Shown here: piece by piece, positions 18,941-30,115 of the stretch
Position numbering within the stretch: position 1 is the stretch's first letter
Layout of the letters: every line of letters starts with the position of its first letter
NCBI GenBank assembly: GCA_028641055.1
Contig: CM054060.1
Span: 315,879,344-315,943,343, forward strand
Direction: 5' to 3'
DNA from: Alopecurus myosuroides
Taxonomy: Eukaryota; Streptophyta; Magnoliopsida; Poales; Poaceae
DNA: 64,000 nt
The notes under the pieces: model-generated
The model's database searches: none
What the model was told of the DNA's origin: nothing
The model's input: the letters and a program-made list of their open reading frames with translations, nothing else
Position numbers and translations under genes: made by a program

Positions 18941-21309
18941 ATGCAGCTAGAAGACGGTCGTGCAGTCGAACCGTCGGCGCCTCACTACCCCGTGGATGAT
19001 ATCACGGAGAAGACAAACTGTGAGATACATATGCCAATGGGGAACATATCCTTCAGGGTGGCGTCAGGCTATGCTTTACCGAATCAACCTGGAGCAACCT
19101 ACCATGGTGGTCAGATTCCAACATCCCATGCTCGTGTCGGGTTGTCAACAATTACGCCGGGATGCCATTCAATTGAGCTCCATATTCCTGGAGGTGAAGG
19201 CGAGAAGACACTGGGAGAAATGGAGCTTGGTATCATATTGTGGAATAAGAAACACATCGTGTTTCCTAACTCGGCGCCAAGGCCACCGACTCCTCCAGGT
19301 ACAAATGCACCATATATACCTCCATCAATTACTGAATGTTGCACCACATGTAAGCTTATTTTTAATAGTTTTTTCACTTTCGTACAGAGAATGGACGACC
19401 TCCAAGTCCACCCCCCAACGAACCTCCAAGTCCACCCCACAACGAAGATTGGGAGCCCGAGGCCGAGGGTCCATCGCCCGTGCACTCCCATGAGCCGACG
19501 GATGCGCCCACTACGGGTACGGCAAAGCGGCAGCTGAAGTTCAGAAGAAACGGGACTCCTCCCAAGAAGAGACCAAGGAAATCCAAGAAAGTCGAGACTC
19601 CGCCGAAGTTACCAGGCCTGATGACTCCGGAGGAACTACGCGATGTCGTGAAAGCCAAAACCAGGGCATGGTTCACACAGTTTCCCCTGAAGCCCCCTCC
19701 AGACACTTGGAAGGAAACTCTGAAGGACATCCCAAAGTGGAAAATTGAGCGGACCATCGACAACTTATATTATCCTGCACCGCCGCCACCGCCGCCCCTT
19801 TCAGACTATGAACGGTACATTGAGAAGACGCACACCGCACAGATGAAGCAGACGGAGGAGATGAAGCAGGCGGAGCAGACGAAATGCGGGAAACAAGTTC
19901 CCCAGCTCGGACAACAAGAAGCACGGTCAATTGCCCCGCTAAAGGTCTTATCTGACCAGGCTTCAGTGTCCGGTCCACGCATGGGCGACGTGGGTTACGC
20001 TATTGCTGATGTGGTATATACATACAAGCCCGGGCACCCTCTGGTCGAAAATCCTACTGATCTAACAACCCAACTACATAGTTTACATGATTGGTACTTG
20101 GAGGCCGCAAGGCAGGAGAGAGACTGTATCATGGCTCAAGTTCAGGATCAACACTACTTCGGAGATTACGGTGTCGAGCTTGGGTTCGATGATTTCTTCC
20201 AGATGTACAATCAACGTGCCCTCGACAAGTCTATCCTCAGCTGCTACTGTTTGTAAGTGATTTATTTCTGTAATTTAATTATTTAGTTAAGCTCGCGTTC
20301 GTTGCCCGTATAATTATCACTCACGACATTCTTTTTGTACGCTACTATGCAGAATGAAGATTCGTGAATGCAGACTGGCAGGAATCTGGGACTTTGGGTT
20401 CATTGACCCGTATTCGTATCATCAAAACACAGTAGAAAGGTTCAACAAGGATACACCGGATGATTTGTTAAGGTTTTTGAAGCGACAAAGTACCAAAAAA
20501 GAAATACTTTGGCCCTACGGATTCAAGTGAGTGTTACTGTCTTGTAGACATTCCATTTTGCTTACCTGATGTTAAGTGTAATTGATGAGTATGCATGACT
20601 GCGTGTGTACACGTGCGCAGCGGCCACTTCATATTGTTCATCATTAGAATCGATAAAGGACAAGTTGAAGTCTGGGACTCGTTAACCTGGGGCGCTGACA
20701 CATGGAAGACCGCGCGTCAGATGCTTCAAAAGTATATATATATCGGCCTCTTTCGTTCATTCCCTAATATCAAGTAAGTAATAATTAACTCTTCTATTCA
20801 TTTTTCTTTTGTCGCCTAGGGTTTGGCAAATGTTCATCAAGGAAGAACCCGGTACATGGGCAGACATTCTCCACTTTCAGATTAACAAAGTAATTAGTGT
20901 TACGTACTCTGATTTAAATACCATTACCATTCTCTTGATTATTATTAATTTGACTGAATTATGTTTCTCGTATATAGAAAGTCCCGCAACAACCACAGGG
21001 AACTGATTATTGTGGATACTACGTTTGCGAGTTCATTCACAGGACGATCAATGAGAAATCCCGTACTAGGAGAAATCTAGAGGTATGTAACCGGATCTTC
21101 ACAACTTTATTTATGTTGCCATTAATTATGTTTAGTTTTGTTCATAACTTAATTGTTTTCATCTACTTCTTTTCAAGATGGCACGAAAGCGGGCGCAGCT
21201 CAAACAAATCGACCGTTGCAAGGCTATTGCAGAGGAATTGGCAGGATTTCTTCTCACGCAAGTCATAGCAGAAGACGGAGAATTTTTCCATCCTATGAAC
21301 CAATTATAG
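18941..21309 (+). CDS. Proline/lysine-rich region plus Ulp1-type (C48) protease domain, multi-exon
   Basis: About 18,941-19,370 encodes a segment of unknown fold, and 19,384-20,252 a basic, proline-rich part (RQLKFRRNGTPPKKRPRKSK, then PPPPPPLSDYE). The protease exons follow, with consensus GT/AG borders: 20,353-20,526, 20,621-20,731, 20,820-20,889, 20,978-21,082 and 21,178-21,309 (stop TAG). Catalytic positions seen: His in NGHFILFI, Asp in VWDSL, Gln in PQQPQGTD and Cys in DYCGYYVCEF. Ulp1-type proteases cut SUMO-like modifiers. Grass transposons are known to carry such genes. It is probably the C-terminal half of the ORF2 gene. The exact frame link near 19.0-19.4 kb is unclear. Confidence 0.75.
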
Positions 21310-21639
21310 CCAGCTCCCTTCTCTATGCAAGTATACAGCTATTGAAAACGAACTTCAGATTATGTAATTCTCGGTCGATTACTTCGTGTTACATGTATAT
21401 ATATATGTACTTTTATTTGGTGCATCAACATTTAACCGCAAACACGGAATCGGAAACACTTAACCGCAAACACGGAATCGGTGTTTCCGGATAAGTATTT
21501 CCGATTACGTGTTTTCTGATTATGTAAACGGAAACACGTAAACGGAAACCCTGAAAATACGGAACACGCCCTAAACCCTAAACACTAAATACGGAATTGG
21601 AAACCCTGAAAAGAAAAGGAAAAAAAAAATAAAAAAAAG

Positions 21640-21847
21640 CTTTAGGACCGGTTGGTGTTACCAACCGGTTCTAAAGGTCCTCCGCCTGCGCACGCTCTTC
21701 GGCGCCCACGTGGAGGCCTTTAGAACCGGTTGGTGACTGACCGGTTCTAAAGGGGGGGGCCTTTAGTCCCGGATACGTAGCACCGGTTTTGTATCCGAGT
21801 CCAAAGGCCCTTACAAACCGGTGCTACTGGCCTGTTCTCCACCAGTG
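21640..21847. repeat. Right-end subterminal repeats of CACTA-1
   Basis: Inverted copies of TTTAGGACCGGTTGGT and related motifs end in the terminal inverted repeat. Upstream (21,430-21,640) are short direct repeats of CGGAAACACGTAAACGG type. Confidence 0.85.
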
Positions 21848-21850
21848 GTA

Positions 21851-22286
21851 GAGGCACGCCGATGTACTACTTCGAATCCTCCGGCTGTTATACCAAGTCA
21901 CATTCAGTTCGGCAGCCAAGTGCTATGTCATGTCTTGTTGGCCGAGACGTCCACGGACCACGGATGCCAGTTGTCGGACAGGTCGCCCATGGTTGTTCGT
22001 GGCGTCTGAGTTGGGGCATCTCTTATCTGCTCATGGGTGCTCAATGGCTACGGCGACGCCGCCGCGGAAAACAGCGCTGAGCGATGTGATAGTACAGGGA
22101 CATAATCAAGACTCAAAAGGAGGATGAGGCAGAGATGTCAACGTGGATCGCTTGGCCGGCTATGAGCGGAGTGGTGTACATGGCCATGGATTCCGGCCGT
22201 GGTCGTTGGAGACATAGCCGGCAGCCCGCTTAGTCTTCTCGATGTGGTATTAAGTGGGTTCTTATGTGGGGCCGTGGGAAAGCCAC
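21851..22286. other. Right flank of CACTA-1, no recognised gene
   Basis: Joined to 7,703-7,897, it gives a plus-strand open stretch across the CACTA-1 site (about 60 further residues up to a stop near 22,009), so CACTA-1 may have landed in an old coding or gene-like sequence. I do not recognise the product. Confidence 0.3.
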
Positions 22287-22514
22287 TAAGAGTATCTTCA
22301 CTCGCGCCCCCAAGCGTCTTCCCGTCCGGATGGGCCCTGAGCGCGCTCACTCGTGCCCCCCAATGGGTCTTCCCGTTCGGACGTCCCCTTGTTCCCGTCC
22401 GGCAAACCCAGCCCAACCTCGCTTTCTAGGTACTCCCGTGGGGGTGTCGGACGAGTTGTTTCTCGCCGCGGGCCCGTCCTGCCAACGACGCAATTCGCCC
22501 ACAAACTCATAAAA

Positions 22515-22592
22515 CTTAGGGATGTGGGGATCGAACCTGGGATCTCTAACTAGGGGTCGTAGCCACGTAGGGCATACCCACTAGGCTGAGTT
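22515..22592 (-). repeat. tRNA-like segment, possible SINE head
   Basis: On the minus strand CAGCCTAGTGGG (22,588-22,577) resembles a Pol III A box, and GGTTCGATCCC (22,537-22,527) a B box, about 51 bp apart. This is looser than a true tRNA gene and fits a tRNA-derived SINE. No A-tail or duplication was found. Confidence 0.35.
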
Positions 22593-22639
22593 TCTTTTCG
22601 TGAATAAACTACTTTCTTTAGGATTTTTATTGTCTCCTT

Positions 22640-22930
22640 GTTTTTCTGTTTAAGAAAAATGTTCATTTTAAAACATTGATCATTTGAGAAAAATGTTCAT
22701 TTTAAAATATTGTTCCCGATTCAACTTTGTTCATTTTCAAAATTAGTTCGGATTCAAAATTTGTTCATTTTAAAAAATTGTTCACTATTCTAAAAAATTG
22801 TTTATTTTTAAATTTGTTCCGATTCAAAATTTGTTCATTTTAAAAACTGTTCACCATATGAAAAAAATAGTTTATCTTAAAAAAATGTTCTGATTCGAAG
22901 TTTTTGTATTTTTTCATAATTTGTCCTGAT
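22640..22930. repeat. AT-rich tandem repeat
   Basis: Irregular repeats of TTGTTCATTTTAAAAAATTGTTC type; no coding potential. Confidence 0.7.
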
Positions 22931-23316
22931 TAAAATGTAACTAAAACGAAAAAAAACGCACGCTGATGTGCGCTGGATGGTTTTTTCGGCCGACCCATGT
23001 AGGTGGCATCCTGGGAGCGAACACGCAGAGTCAGCGAGTCGGATGGCTGAAGGCGACACATAGCGGGCGAGTCGGATCCCGCGGCTCGCTATAAGCGTGA
23101 TATAGGACGACCCCACAAACTGGTCCATGCCGCCACGTCCGTAACTTCTGCCTCGCAGCACCGCCGCTCTCGCCCACTGGCGCCGCCGCCCAAATAGGCG
23201 AAAATTGAAGAAAAAACAGTTTAAAATTTTGGCAAACAACTACTAGGTTTCATTGAAGATGGCCGAATATAGGCGATTTTTACATATTTTAGACGGGATT
23301 AAAAATAAAACGGCTA

Positions 23317-24092
23317 CTACATGCCTAGGGCCTTGTACATCTTGGTGTAGTCGCCGTCGTCGTCGTCATTGCCGGAGTCCCTCCGCGACTCCGCCTTCAG
23401 GGTGGCGCTGCTGCTGTCCTGCCCCAGGTCGCCGAGGTACACTGGGGGGGGGGGAGGGCATGCGTCGTCGTCGTCGTCGCTGTCGGAGAGCAGGATGACG
23501 TCGCCCGGCGCCTGCGGAGGAGCGCGCCCTTCCCTGATGACGAGGAACTGACTCCGAGTCCGCGGGCGCGGCGGCTCTTCCTGCGGCTCCTCCTTGACGA
23601 CGGCGAGAGGAATGGGTGGGGGAGCAGGCGTGGCAGTGGTGCGGCGGTTCTTCCCCCGCCTCATAAGCCGCTCGATGTGGTCGAGGACCTGGGCGAGAGT
23701 CCGCTCGGGCTTGCTCCAGCAGATGCGCCGGCAGGTGGCATTGTTAGGACCCGAAATGGGGCCGTTGTCGGGGATGTCGGCGAGTTCCGCCTCGAAGCGG
23801 TCCTCGAAGAACGCCGTCCAGGAGGTCTCGTTGGCGAGATGCCATTGAGGCTAGCTCCGCTCCTCCGGCGACATGCGCGCTGGATCTCCTCGATCTCGGC
23901 GACTCGCTCGGGCCCGGTGGGTGGCGGAGGCACAAGCACACCGCCTGCGCTTAGCCGCCAGTTCCTCGGCGCGCTCATTCTCGGCGGCAAGTGGAAGTTG
24001 GCCTCGTAGAGAAGCCGCGCCTCCTAGAGGTGCAGGGTTCGGCAGCCGAACCCGTTGGCGGCCGCGCCGACAAGGTAGTGATGGTTAACCAT
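23317..24092 (-). pseudogene. Broken multi-copy grass protein of unknown function
   Basis: Readable in pieces on the minus strand: MVNHHYLVGAAANGFGCRTL, a TAG about 22 codons in, then EARLLYEANFHLPPRMSA and RNWRLSAGGVLVPPPPTGPE. A frameshift near 23,860 follows, then NETSWTAFFEDRFEAELADI, PERTLAQVLDHIERLMRRGK, and a proline- and aspartate-rich tail (LLSDSDDDDDACPPPPPVYL) ending at 23,317. I recognise the type as a repetitive grass hypothetical protein found in transposon-rich DNA. No catalytic motif is seen and no function can be given. Confidence 0.55.
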
Positions 24093-24521
24093 GGCGAGGA
24101 GAAGGCGAGGGGGGGATGGCGACGGAGCCGGTTTCTGTAGCCGGGGAGGCAGGTAAGACGAGGCGACGGCGCCATAACTTTGCTGCTTGGGCGATTGGAC
24201 CGCTCTGTCGCCGCGTGACGTCTTGACTGTGATCGGGGGCATTAATGCGCGCGGCTCCCGAGGCGACGAACATTTCCCTCGCTGACAGGGCGGGTCCGCA
24301 GCCCGAAGGGGTTTCGGTTGGGGCGCCGAGTGGGGACGGGCCGGCCTCGTGGGCACGGAGCCGTCCGGACGAGCCCCCAAAGGGTGGCCCCGGGCGCCAA
24401 TCCGGACGCCTATTAAGGGGCGCAACTGGAGATGCTCTAATACAACATAATTTTGTTGCTTGCCAAGTGGGACTAGGGAAATGGAAACCTTTCCTAACCC
24501 TTCGAGAGGGAAAGGAGATGG

Positions 24522-25624
24522 CTTGTATGCGCGCCAAGTGTCACCATCACAGAATTTTGGTGCCTTTTCCCTTACCTACCGGACGGAGGAGTAAACAGGC
24601 GGCACACATTTATTTTTAGATTTCTTTTTTTAAAATAAAATATCTTCAAAACCGTATTTCGAAATTACGAACTGTTTTCATATTTGAGATCCTCGCGTCG
24701 TGATCTTCAAAACTATATCTCATATTGATAGGTTTCGAGAACCTTTTTTGGACTTTGTACACCCTGTTGTATATAGTTTATACTTTTGGTAGCAGGCGCG
24801 TGTGTATACACCATGTGCACGATGTACATCTAGTAGCAGCGATGCTCGGCTTCATCTCGATAACCATTTATAAAGCTCTTTAAGGGGTACATAGGTCGTT
24901 GTGCGCATTGGTCAAAGCGTGTATTGGTCGTAACGCGTGCTACAGCTCGGCGTTGCCTCGTATTACCGCTCGGTTTTGCCTCGAACAAAACGCCTACGGC
25001 GATTCATCTAAAAAGTACACACATGGTGTATCTGAAAACTATTAAAAAGTTGTTACTCAAAGTATACATGTTGTATCTAAAGTATAAAAATTGCTACTGA
25101 AAGTATATAAACACTGTTTTTGAAAGCATACGGACGGTGTACCAGGGTGTACATCTACATGGGTGTACGTTGGCCCTTCACTGGGTGTACAACCGCTTGG
25201 ATGTACGTCGCCTCTTCAGGTGTACATCCGTCTGGGTGTACATCCGCCTGCACCTGGTGTACAAACATCTAAACTTACACCCGTGGTGTTGTGAGTGTAC
25301 GTCATCACTGCACTTGGAGACGTACTTCGTTCACTGCACCTGGGCGTACATCTGTGTGTAACGGAGCGTACTTCCGTGCTGTATTTTGTAGGTAAAAAAA
25401 AAGTTTCTCAAAACCTATCAACATGAGATCTAGTTTTGAACATCTCGACGCGAAGATCTCAAATATGAAAACGGTTCACAATTTCGAAATACGGTTCGCG
25501 AGATATTTTATTTTGAAAAAACGAATTCCAAACTAAATGCATTCCCACCTGTCTACCGTTCTGTGCAGGGAAGTGAAAAATATCACTAAAATTGTCTCGT
25601 CGTGACACTTAGCGCGCATGCAAG
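24522..25624. mobile_element. Fold-back element with about 230-bp terminal inverted repeats
   Basis: The left arm (about 24,522-24,755) and right arm (about 25,385-25,624) are inverted copies. Both share, outside to inside, CTTG(T/C)ATGCGCGC, AAAATAAAATATCT, CGTATTTCGAAATT, TTTTCATATTTGAGATC and TGATAGGTTT. The centre is rich in GTACA motifs (GTGTACATC, CTGGGTGTAC). Long TIRs suggest a Mutator-like or fold-back element. No transposase and no clear 9-bp duplication were found. Confidence 0.7.
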
Positions 25625-26700
25625 TACTGTTGGAAGTCTCGGAGGAAGGAGAGCGTTACAAGTGTCGCCTGCGGCGCACACGTGCAAACCTGGCCAACGG
25701 GCCGACCCGACCCGGCACAGGCACGCGAAAGCTTAGACAGGCCAAGCCCGACACGACAATGTGCGGCACGTATACTAAGTGTGCCGTGCCGTTCTGGCAC
25801 GCGTGCCGCCGCTCGGGGCACAAGCCCGGCACCACAGCTAATCGGGCCGGCCCGCGACAAGCGAGCCTGCCATCAGCCCGTTTTTCTCTCCTCACCAAAT
25901 TTCCCCAATTCGAGGTCGAGGCCGACGGAGCGCCGCCGGTGGACAAGGACCCGAGGTCGAGGTCGAACAAGAGGCCGCGGTGGTCGCGCCGGTCGCCGCC
26001 GGACGATGGACGTCACGGCACGGAGCGACGCCATGGTGCTGGTGTCGGCGTCGAGCGCCGGTCGCCCCCGGACGGGGAGGGAGCTGAGAGGACGGGGATA
26101 GTAGTGAGGAGAGGAGGACGGGGAGGGAGCGGAGAGGACGAGGAGAGCCGGAGAGGACGGGAGCAAGGCGGAGGCTTGAGGGGATGGGCGGCGGCGGCAT
26201 CGAGCGCGGTCTGCTCTGGTTTCTTTCGCGTTCCCTTTCCCGTATCGCTGCCAATCGCTGCTCTGATAGAGAGAGACCGTGGTCGCGGGCCTTCACGTGC
26301 CGTGCCTAGAATGCACACGAGCTTGGCCTCTAGGCACACGAAATCACTAGAAAAAGGCCGGTCTTCCGGAAGGTCGGCGGGCGAGGGCTGCGCGAGCGAC
26401 AAGTGTCGCGCTCTCGTCGCGCGGCCCATCCCCCTGATACCTTCCGCGCGCGACACTTGTCGCACTCTCGTTCCTTTGGGCGAGGTCTGAAACGGCATCG
26501 GATCCGGATTCTCCGCCCGAACCGTTATCCGAGAGAGAGTGCCGTGTCTAGCTTTTCTCCTTTTCCGACTCCTTCTCGTCTTCCTTCGTCCTAGCCACCC
26601 CTCTAACTTTTCCCTCGCCACTGCCGTCGGTCTCTGTATCCCCGGCCTCCTAGCTACGAAAAATCCGGCCGAGGCTCGAACCAATTTGGAGTTCACCTCT
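25625..26700. other. GC-rich stretch without a recognised gene
   Basis: Rich in CCCGGCACG/GGGCCGG motifs (25,690-25,870) and purine-rich GAGAGGACGGGG repeats (26,080-26,170). Apparent ORFs are low-complexity and lie on both strands. Confidence 0.5.
26390..26476. repeat. Short inverted repeat
   Basis: GCGAGCGACAAGTGTCGCGC and its inverted near-copy GCGCGCGACACTTGTCGCAC lie about 30 bp apart and would form a strong stem. It may mark the end of a transposon. Confidence 0.6.
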
Positions 26701-26703
26701 GAA

Positions 26704-27375
26704 TTGTAGGACGTACAATCTAAGGCAGTTCTGTCGTGTGTTTCCCTGTGTACAATTTAGTATGTTTAGTTCGTACACTGCTTTCTTTCTATAGACTAGC
26801 ATATGCTAGAGGGTTTGGTGGGAGTTCAGTGCTTAGTCTTGGGACGTACATGATATAGCAGTTGTGTTGAACAATTCCTGAATATACAGTTCTTCAAATT
26901 TCAGAAGTATAGGCTCTATACTTTGGTGGGACTTTGCTTCTGAGTTGTCGGACGTACAAGCTATGGCATTTCTGTCGTACGGGTCCCTATGTATATCGTA
27001 CTATGTTTACTTCGTACACTGCTTTTTTTCTACGGACTAGCATATGCTATAGAGTTTGGTGGGAGTTCACTGCTTAGTCTTGAGACGTACATGATACTAG
27101 TCGTAGGACGTACATATTTTGGTGGGAGTTCATTGCTTAGTCTTCGGACGTACACGATACGGCAGTTGTGTTGAATATATTCTGAATGTTCAACTTACAG
27201 CGTTTACGTCGTACACTTGTTCAAATTTCAGAAGTGTAAGTTGTATACTTTGATTGGAGTTCATATCTGAATCGTTGCACGTACAAGCTAAAGGATTTCT
27301 GTCGTATGTTTCCTTGTGTACATCGTGGTGTGTTTACTTCGTACACTACTTCCTTTCTGCGGAAAGTATATAATC
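26704..27375. repeat. GTAC-rich tandem repeat, about 240-bp unit, nearly three copies
   Basis: Each copy has GGACGTACAA, TTTCTGTCGTA, TTCGTACACTGCTTTC and GGTGGGAGTTCA. Copies start near 26,708, 26,950 and 27,285, and the middle one has an internal partial duplication. They probably form the left subterminal region of the FAR1-type MULE. Confidence 0.75.
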
Positions 27376-28140
27376 GTATTTATTGTGTGCACAATTTAAT
27401 GATAACACATAAGGAATCACAGATTGTTTGATCATAGTAATTAATAAAATCAAACATAAAGTTTATTGTGTTTCGTATCAGATCCTCTAAAGAGTTTGAA
27501 AATTGAAAAACATTTGCTGTGTTTGTTTCTTTGTATGATATCTTTTCTGTTCTCCGATGTTGCTGTTATGTTTCCTCATCTTCTAAAATTCAACTTGTCC
27601 CTGGTGCTTCTTCCTTCGCTACGTTTGCCTCCTTTTTGTGGATCCTGGTTTCGTTTTATCCCACTTCATGTTGAAATTTTGTTAGTACCAGTTAGTTATG
27701 AAAAAAACAGATAAACGTTGGACTAGTCATGCCTTTTGCTTGCAGCTACCTTTTAAGATGTGCATGTATTCCAGCATGTCTTACTCTTCTGCAATAATTT
27801 ACTCCTTACTGTTCTTTCTCTAATCATTCATGTACCCACTAAAAATATTTTGTATAAATAGTTAGTGGTTAAATAGTCTTAATTTGATGAGTTACTCATT
27901 GTGTTATACATTTTACGTTGACAAGTGTGGTGGTGTACCAAATATCAAGTATTCGAAACCACATTTGTTCTCCCGTCCTTGTTACGGTTGAAACCTCCTG
28001 GTTGCTGTGGAGTTGTAGGGTTGTCTGTTTCATAGCTTGTCTGTCTGTGGCCTGGTTCTTGATGCTGTCGTTCATTCTTTTGAGACGTGGGACTGTCGTG
28101 CTCTTCGTTCCGTGCTCTTTCAACCTCTTCAACATGTCTT
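27376..28140. other. AT-rich region downstream of the MULE transposase, no gene recognised
   Basis: Likely the 3' untranslated and spacer sequence of the MULE (its gene runs right to left). Confidence 0.4.
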
Positions 28141-28142
28141 TT

Positions 28143-29889
28143 TAGTTTCTCACAAGATGTTATGTTGTGCCCTTGTTCTTTGCAGTGTCCGCATCTGATT
28201 GGTTTGCCTCTTTTCTATGACCCTGGTTTGGTCTATTTCTTCTATTAGTTGTTTTCCTCCTTGTCATTGGTGGGTCATGTATCTTCTCGCTGTCATTGTT
28301 TGCTGCAGCTTATTCTGTAACCACTTTATCTGAAAGTTCAACCATTACTCTTGTCTTCATGTCACGCATACATTCTGGCATCACCTTGTAAGCTCTATCA
28401 TTTTGGCACGCTAGGTTGCAAATGTCTGCCATATTGGACATGGTGCCAGCAAACCTCATTGCTTCTTCTGCGGTATCCACGTCCATGTCTTCTCCCAGAG
28501 TTGGCAGCTCTATATCTGTGTACTTCCTCCCCCTCTGTATGATGAAGCTATCTGGCAGATAATTTATTCCAAAGTGCACTAGTGCCCATATGACGTGGCA
28601 ACACTGTATTCCATCTCTTTTCATCTTCTTGCATTGGCACCAGAAGTTCTTTTTTTCTTCATCGTAAAACACATCAAAATATCTTCTCCTGAATTCCATT
28701 TTCTCATAATTGACTGCTCTTTCGACTCTTACGTGCCATGCTTGCATCGAACCACTATATTGGAAAGCTGTGATGTTCAACACTTCAATCTGGAATTTTT
28801 GGAATATGTCATGTGTGTACGCCTTAAGTGCTTGTTTCTCGAACAAATGATGTGTTGATGTCCTTGTTGTTTTCGGAGTGGATTTGAGCTTTTTCTTATC
28901 AAGAGCATGCAAGCACTTGTCTTGTATCACCTCATATTGTGCAAGAAATTGTATTATTGTGTCTGTGTTACTGCTGTAGCACTTCCACATGTTATTCGTG
29001 CTTTCGCTTCTTCCTGTGCTTGATGAGAATGGAAAAAAATCATCCATAAAGTATGCAGGGACCCATCTGTGTCTTATCCTAAAAAACTTTTTTAGGTGTT
29101 TCTCTCCTTCTGCCGCATACTTTTTTATTAAATTTTGCCATACTGCTTCAAACTATTCTTGGGTGAATGCATTCTTGGCTGCAAATCTCAGATCTTCCGA
29201 CAGACCTCGGTGTGTTGCAAAAAAGGATCCTTCCTTCTGGCTCATCTTTGTGACAATGTGGTAAAAGCAATTTCTATATCTTGTTTCTGGCATAACTTCC
29301 AAGATTGACCTCTTCATTGCCTTGTCTTGATATGTTATTATTGTTTTTGGTGCCTTTCCTCCCATAGCGTCAGAAATGTCTGTAGCACCCATTTGAACGA
29401 TCCTATCTTCTCGTCCTTCAGTAGTGCAACTGCAAATAGAACTGTTGAGTCATGATTGTTTACGCCGACTATCGGTACAAACAGCAGGTTATACTTATTT
29501 GTACTGAATGTCATGTCGAATGATATGTACTCGCCAAAAAACTTGTAGTTCATTACGCACATTGTGTCCATCCAGAACAGGCTACGTACTGTGTTTTCAC
29601 TGTCTTTCTCCACTGTGTATTAGAAACCATGTACTTTTCTTTGCAGTGTTTTGAAACGTTCCAGGCACTGGTCAATATTGTGATCCTTTTCAACTTGTGT
29701 TTGGAACTCCTCGAAATCTGCCTCTAATCTTGCGGAAGATTTGCATCATCTTGCTGGGTGGTAGTCTACCTGCCTGCAGTAGATGTATCATTTTTGTCCA
29801 ATCCTGTCATGCTTTTATGGTAGTGTGCAAATCTGATCAGGAAATATGTTGGTTCAAACGGATGATTGTGCTCTAGTTTGACCTTCTTC
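28143..29889 (-). pseudogene. FAR1-type MULE transposase, C-terminal two thirds, disabled
   Basis: Continues a gene whose start is at 54,111-54,660. Seen in order: MULE catalytic core (GEYISFDMTFSTNKYNLLFV, then PKTIITYQDKAM), a linker, a SWIM zinc finger (FWCQCKKMKRDGIQCCHV) and a CCHC knuckle (RCGHCKEQGHNITSC, about 28,187-28,143). FAR1 relatives usually read TDQD at the second acidic position. Here it is TYQD, so a catalytic Asp is probably lost. A frameshift near 29,370, a TAG at 29,153-29,155 and a further frameshift before the knuckle also disable it. At the 29,889 edge the frame is cut in mid-domain by CACTA-3. Confidence 0.9.
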
Positions 29890-30115
29890 CACTACTGCAG
29901 AATAGCTTATAGACGCTAGCACGTTAGTGACGGGCAAAAATATGTATAACAGGGTATCAGCGACAGGTGGCGATACGCCAGTCACTAGTAAAGCTAGACA
30001 TGTGTGATGTAGGGTGTACTAGTGACAGTAGAGTATTTTTGCCTGTCACTGTCACTGGTAATTTTATATAATACTAGTGACTGGTCCATAGGCTGGCCCG
30101 TCGCTAGTCACGTTC

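Larger units (their letters stand above)
7898..21847 (+). mobile_element. CACTA-1, large CACTA (En/Spm) transposon carrying extra genes
   Basis: The left end starts CACTAGTAGAAAACAGGGC at 7,898. The right end, read on the other strand, is CACTGGTGGAGAACAGGCC. The 3-bp direct repeat GTA lies just outside both ends (7,895-7,897 and 21,848-21,850), as expected for CACTA insertion. Subterminal repeats of the AAACCGG type are packed at both ends and also occur in the interior (13.47 and 15.8-15.95 kb). Cargo in order: coiled-coil/membrane small protein, TNP2 transposase (broken), tandem hairpins, AP2-like gene, WRN-type exonuclease, ORF2 with Ulp1-type protease. At 13,950 bp it is typical of autonomous-size grass CACTA elements, but the transposase is disabled. 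Confidence 0.93.
22290..24437 (-). mobile_element. PIF/Harbinger-like element with gene-family insert
   Basis: The left end GAGTATCTTCACTCGCGCCCC and the right end (other strand) GAGCATCTCCAGTTGCGCCCC agree at 17 of 21 positions. TAA follows or precedes both (22,287-22,289 and 24,438-24,440), which fits the 3-bp TWA duplication of Harbinger elements. No transposase is recognisable. It holds a tRNA-like segment, AT-rich repeats and a broken multi-copy grass gene on the minus strand. Confidence 0.65.

Noticed and set aside
22515..22592. Functional tRNA gene
   Set aside because: A and B boxes are present, but the spacing is long and the cloverleaf does not close, so it is at best a SINE head.
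22298..24537. Plus- and minus-strand open frames near the Harbinger-like ends
   Set aside because: They cover TIR and GC-rich spacer sequence. Only the minus-strand 23,317-24,092 pieces show family-like protein.
25656..26696. Open frames on both strands in GC-rich DNA
   Set aside because: Low-complexity, mutually overlapping, no motif and no splice or start context.
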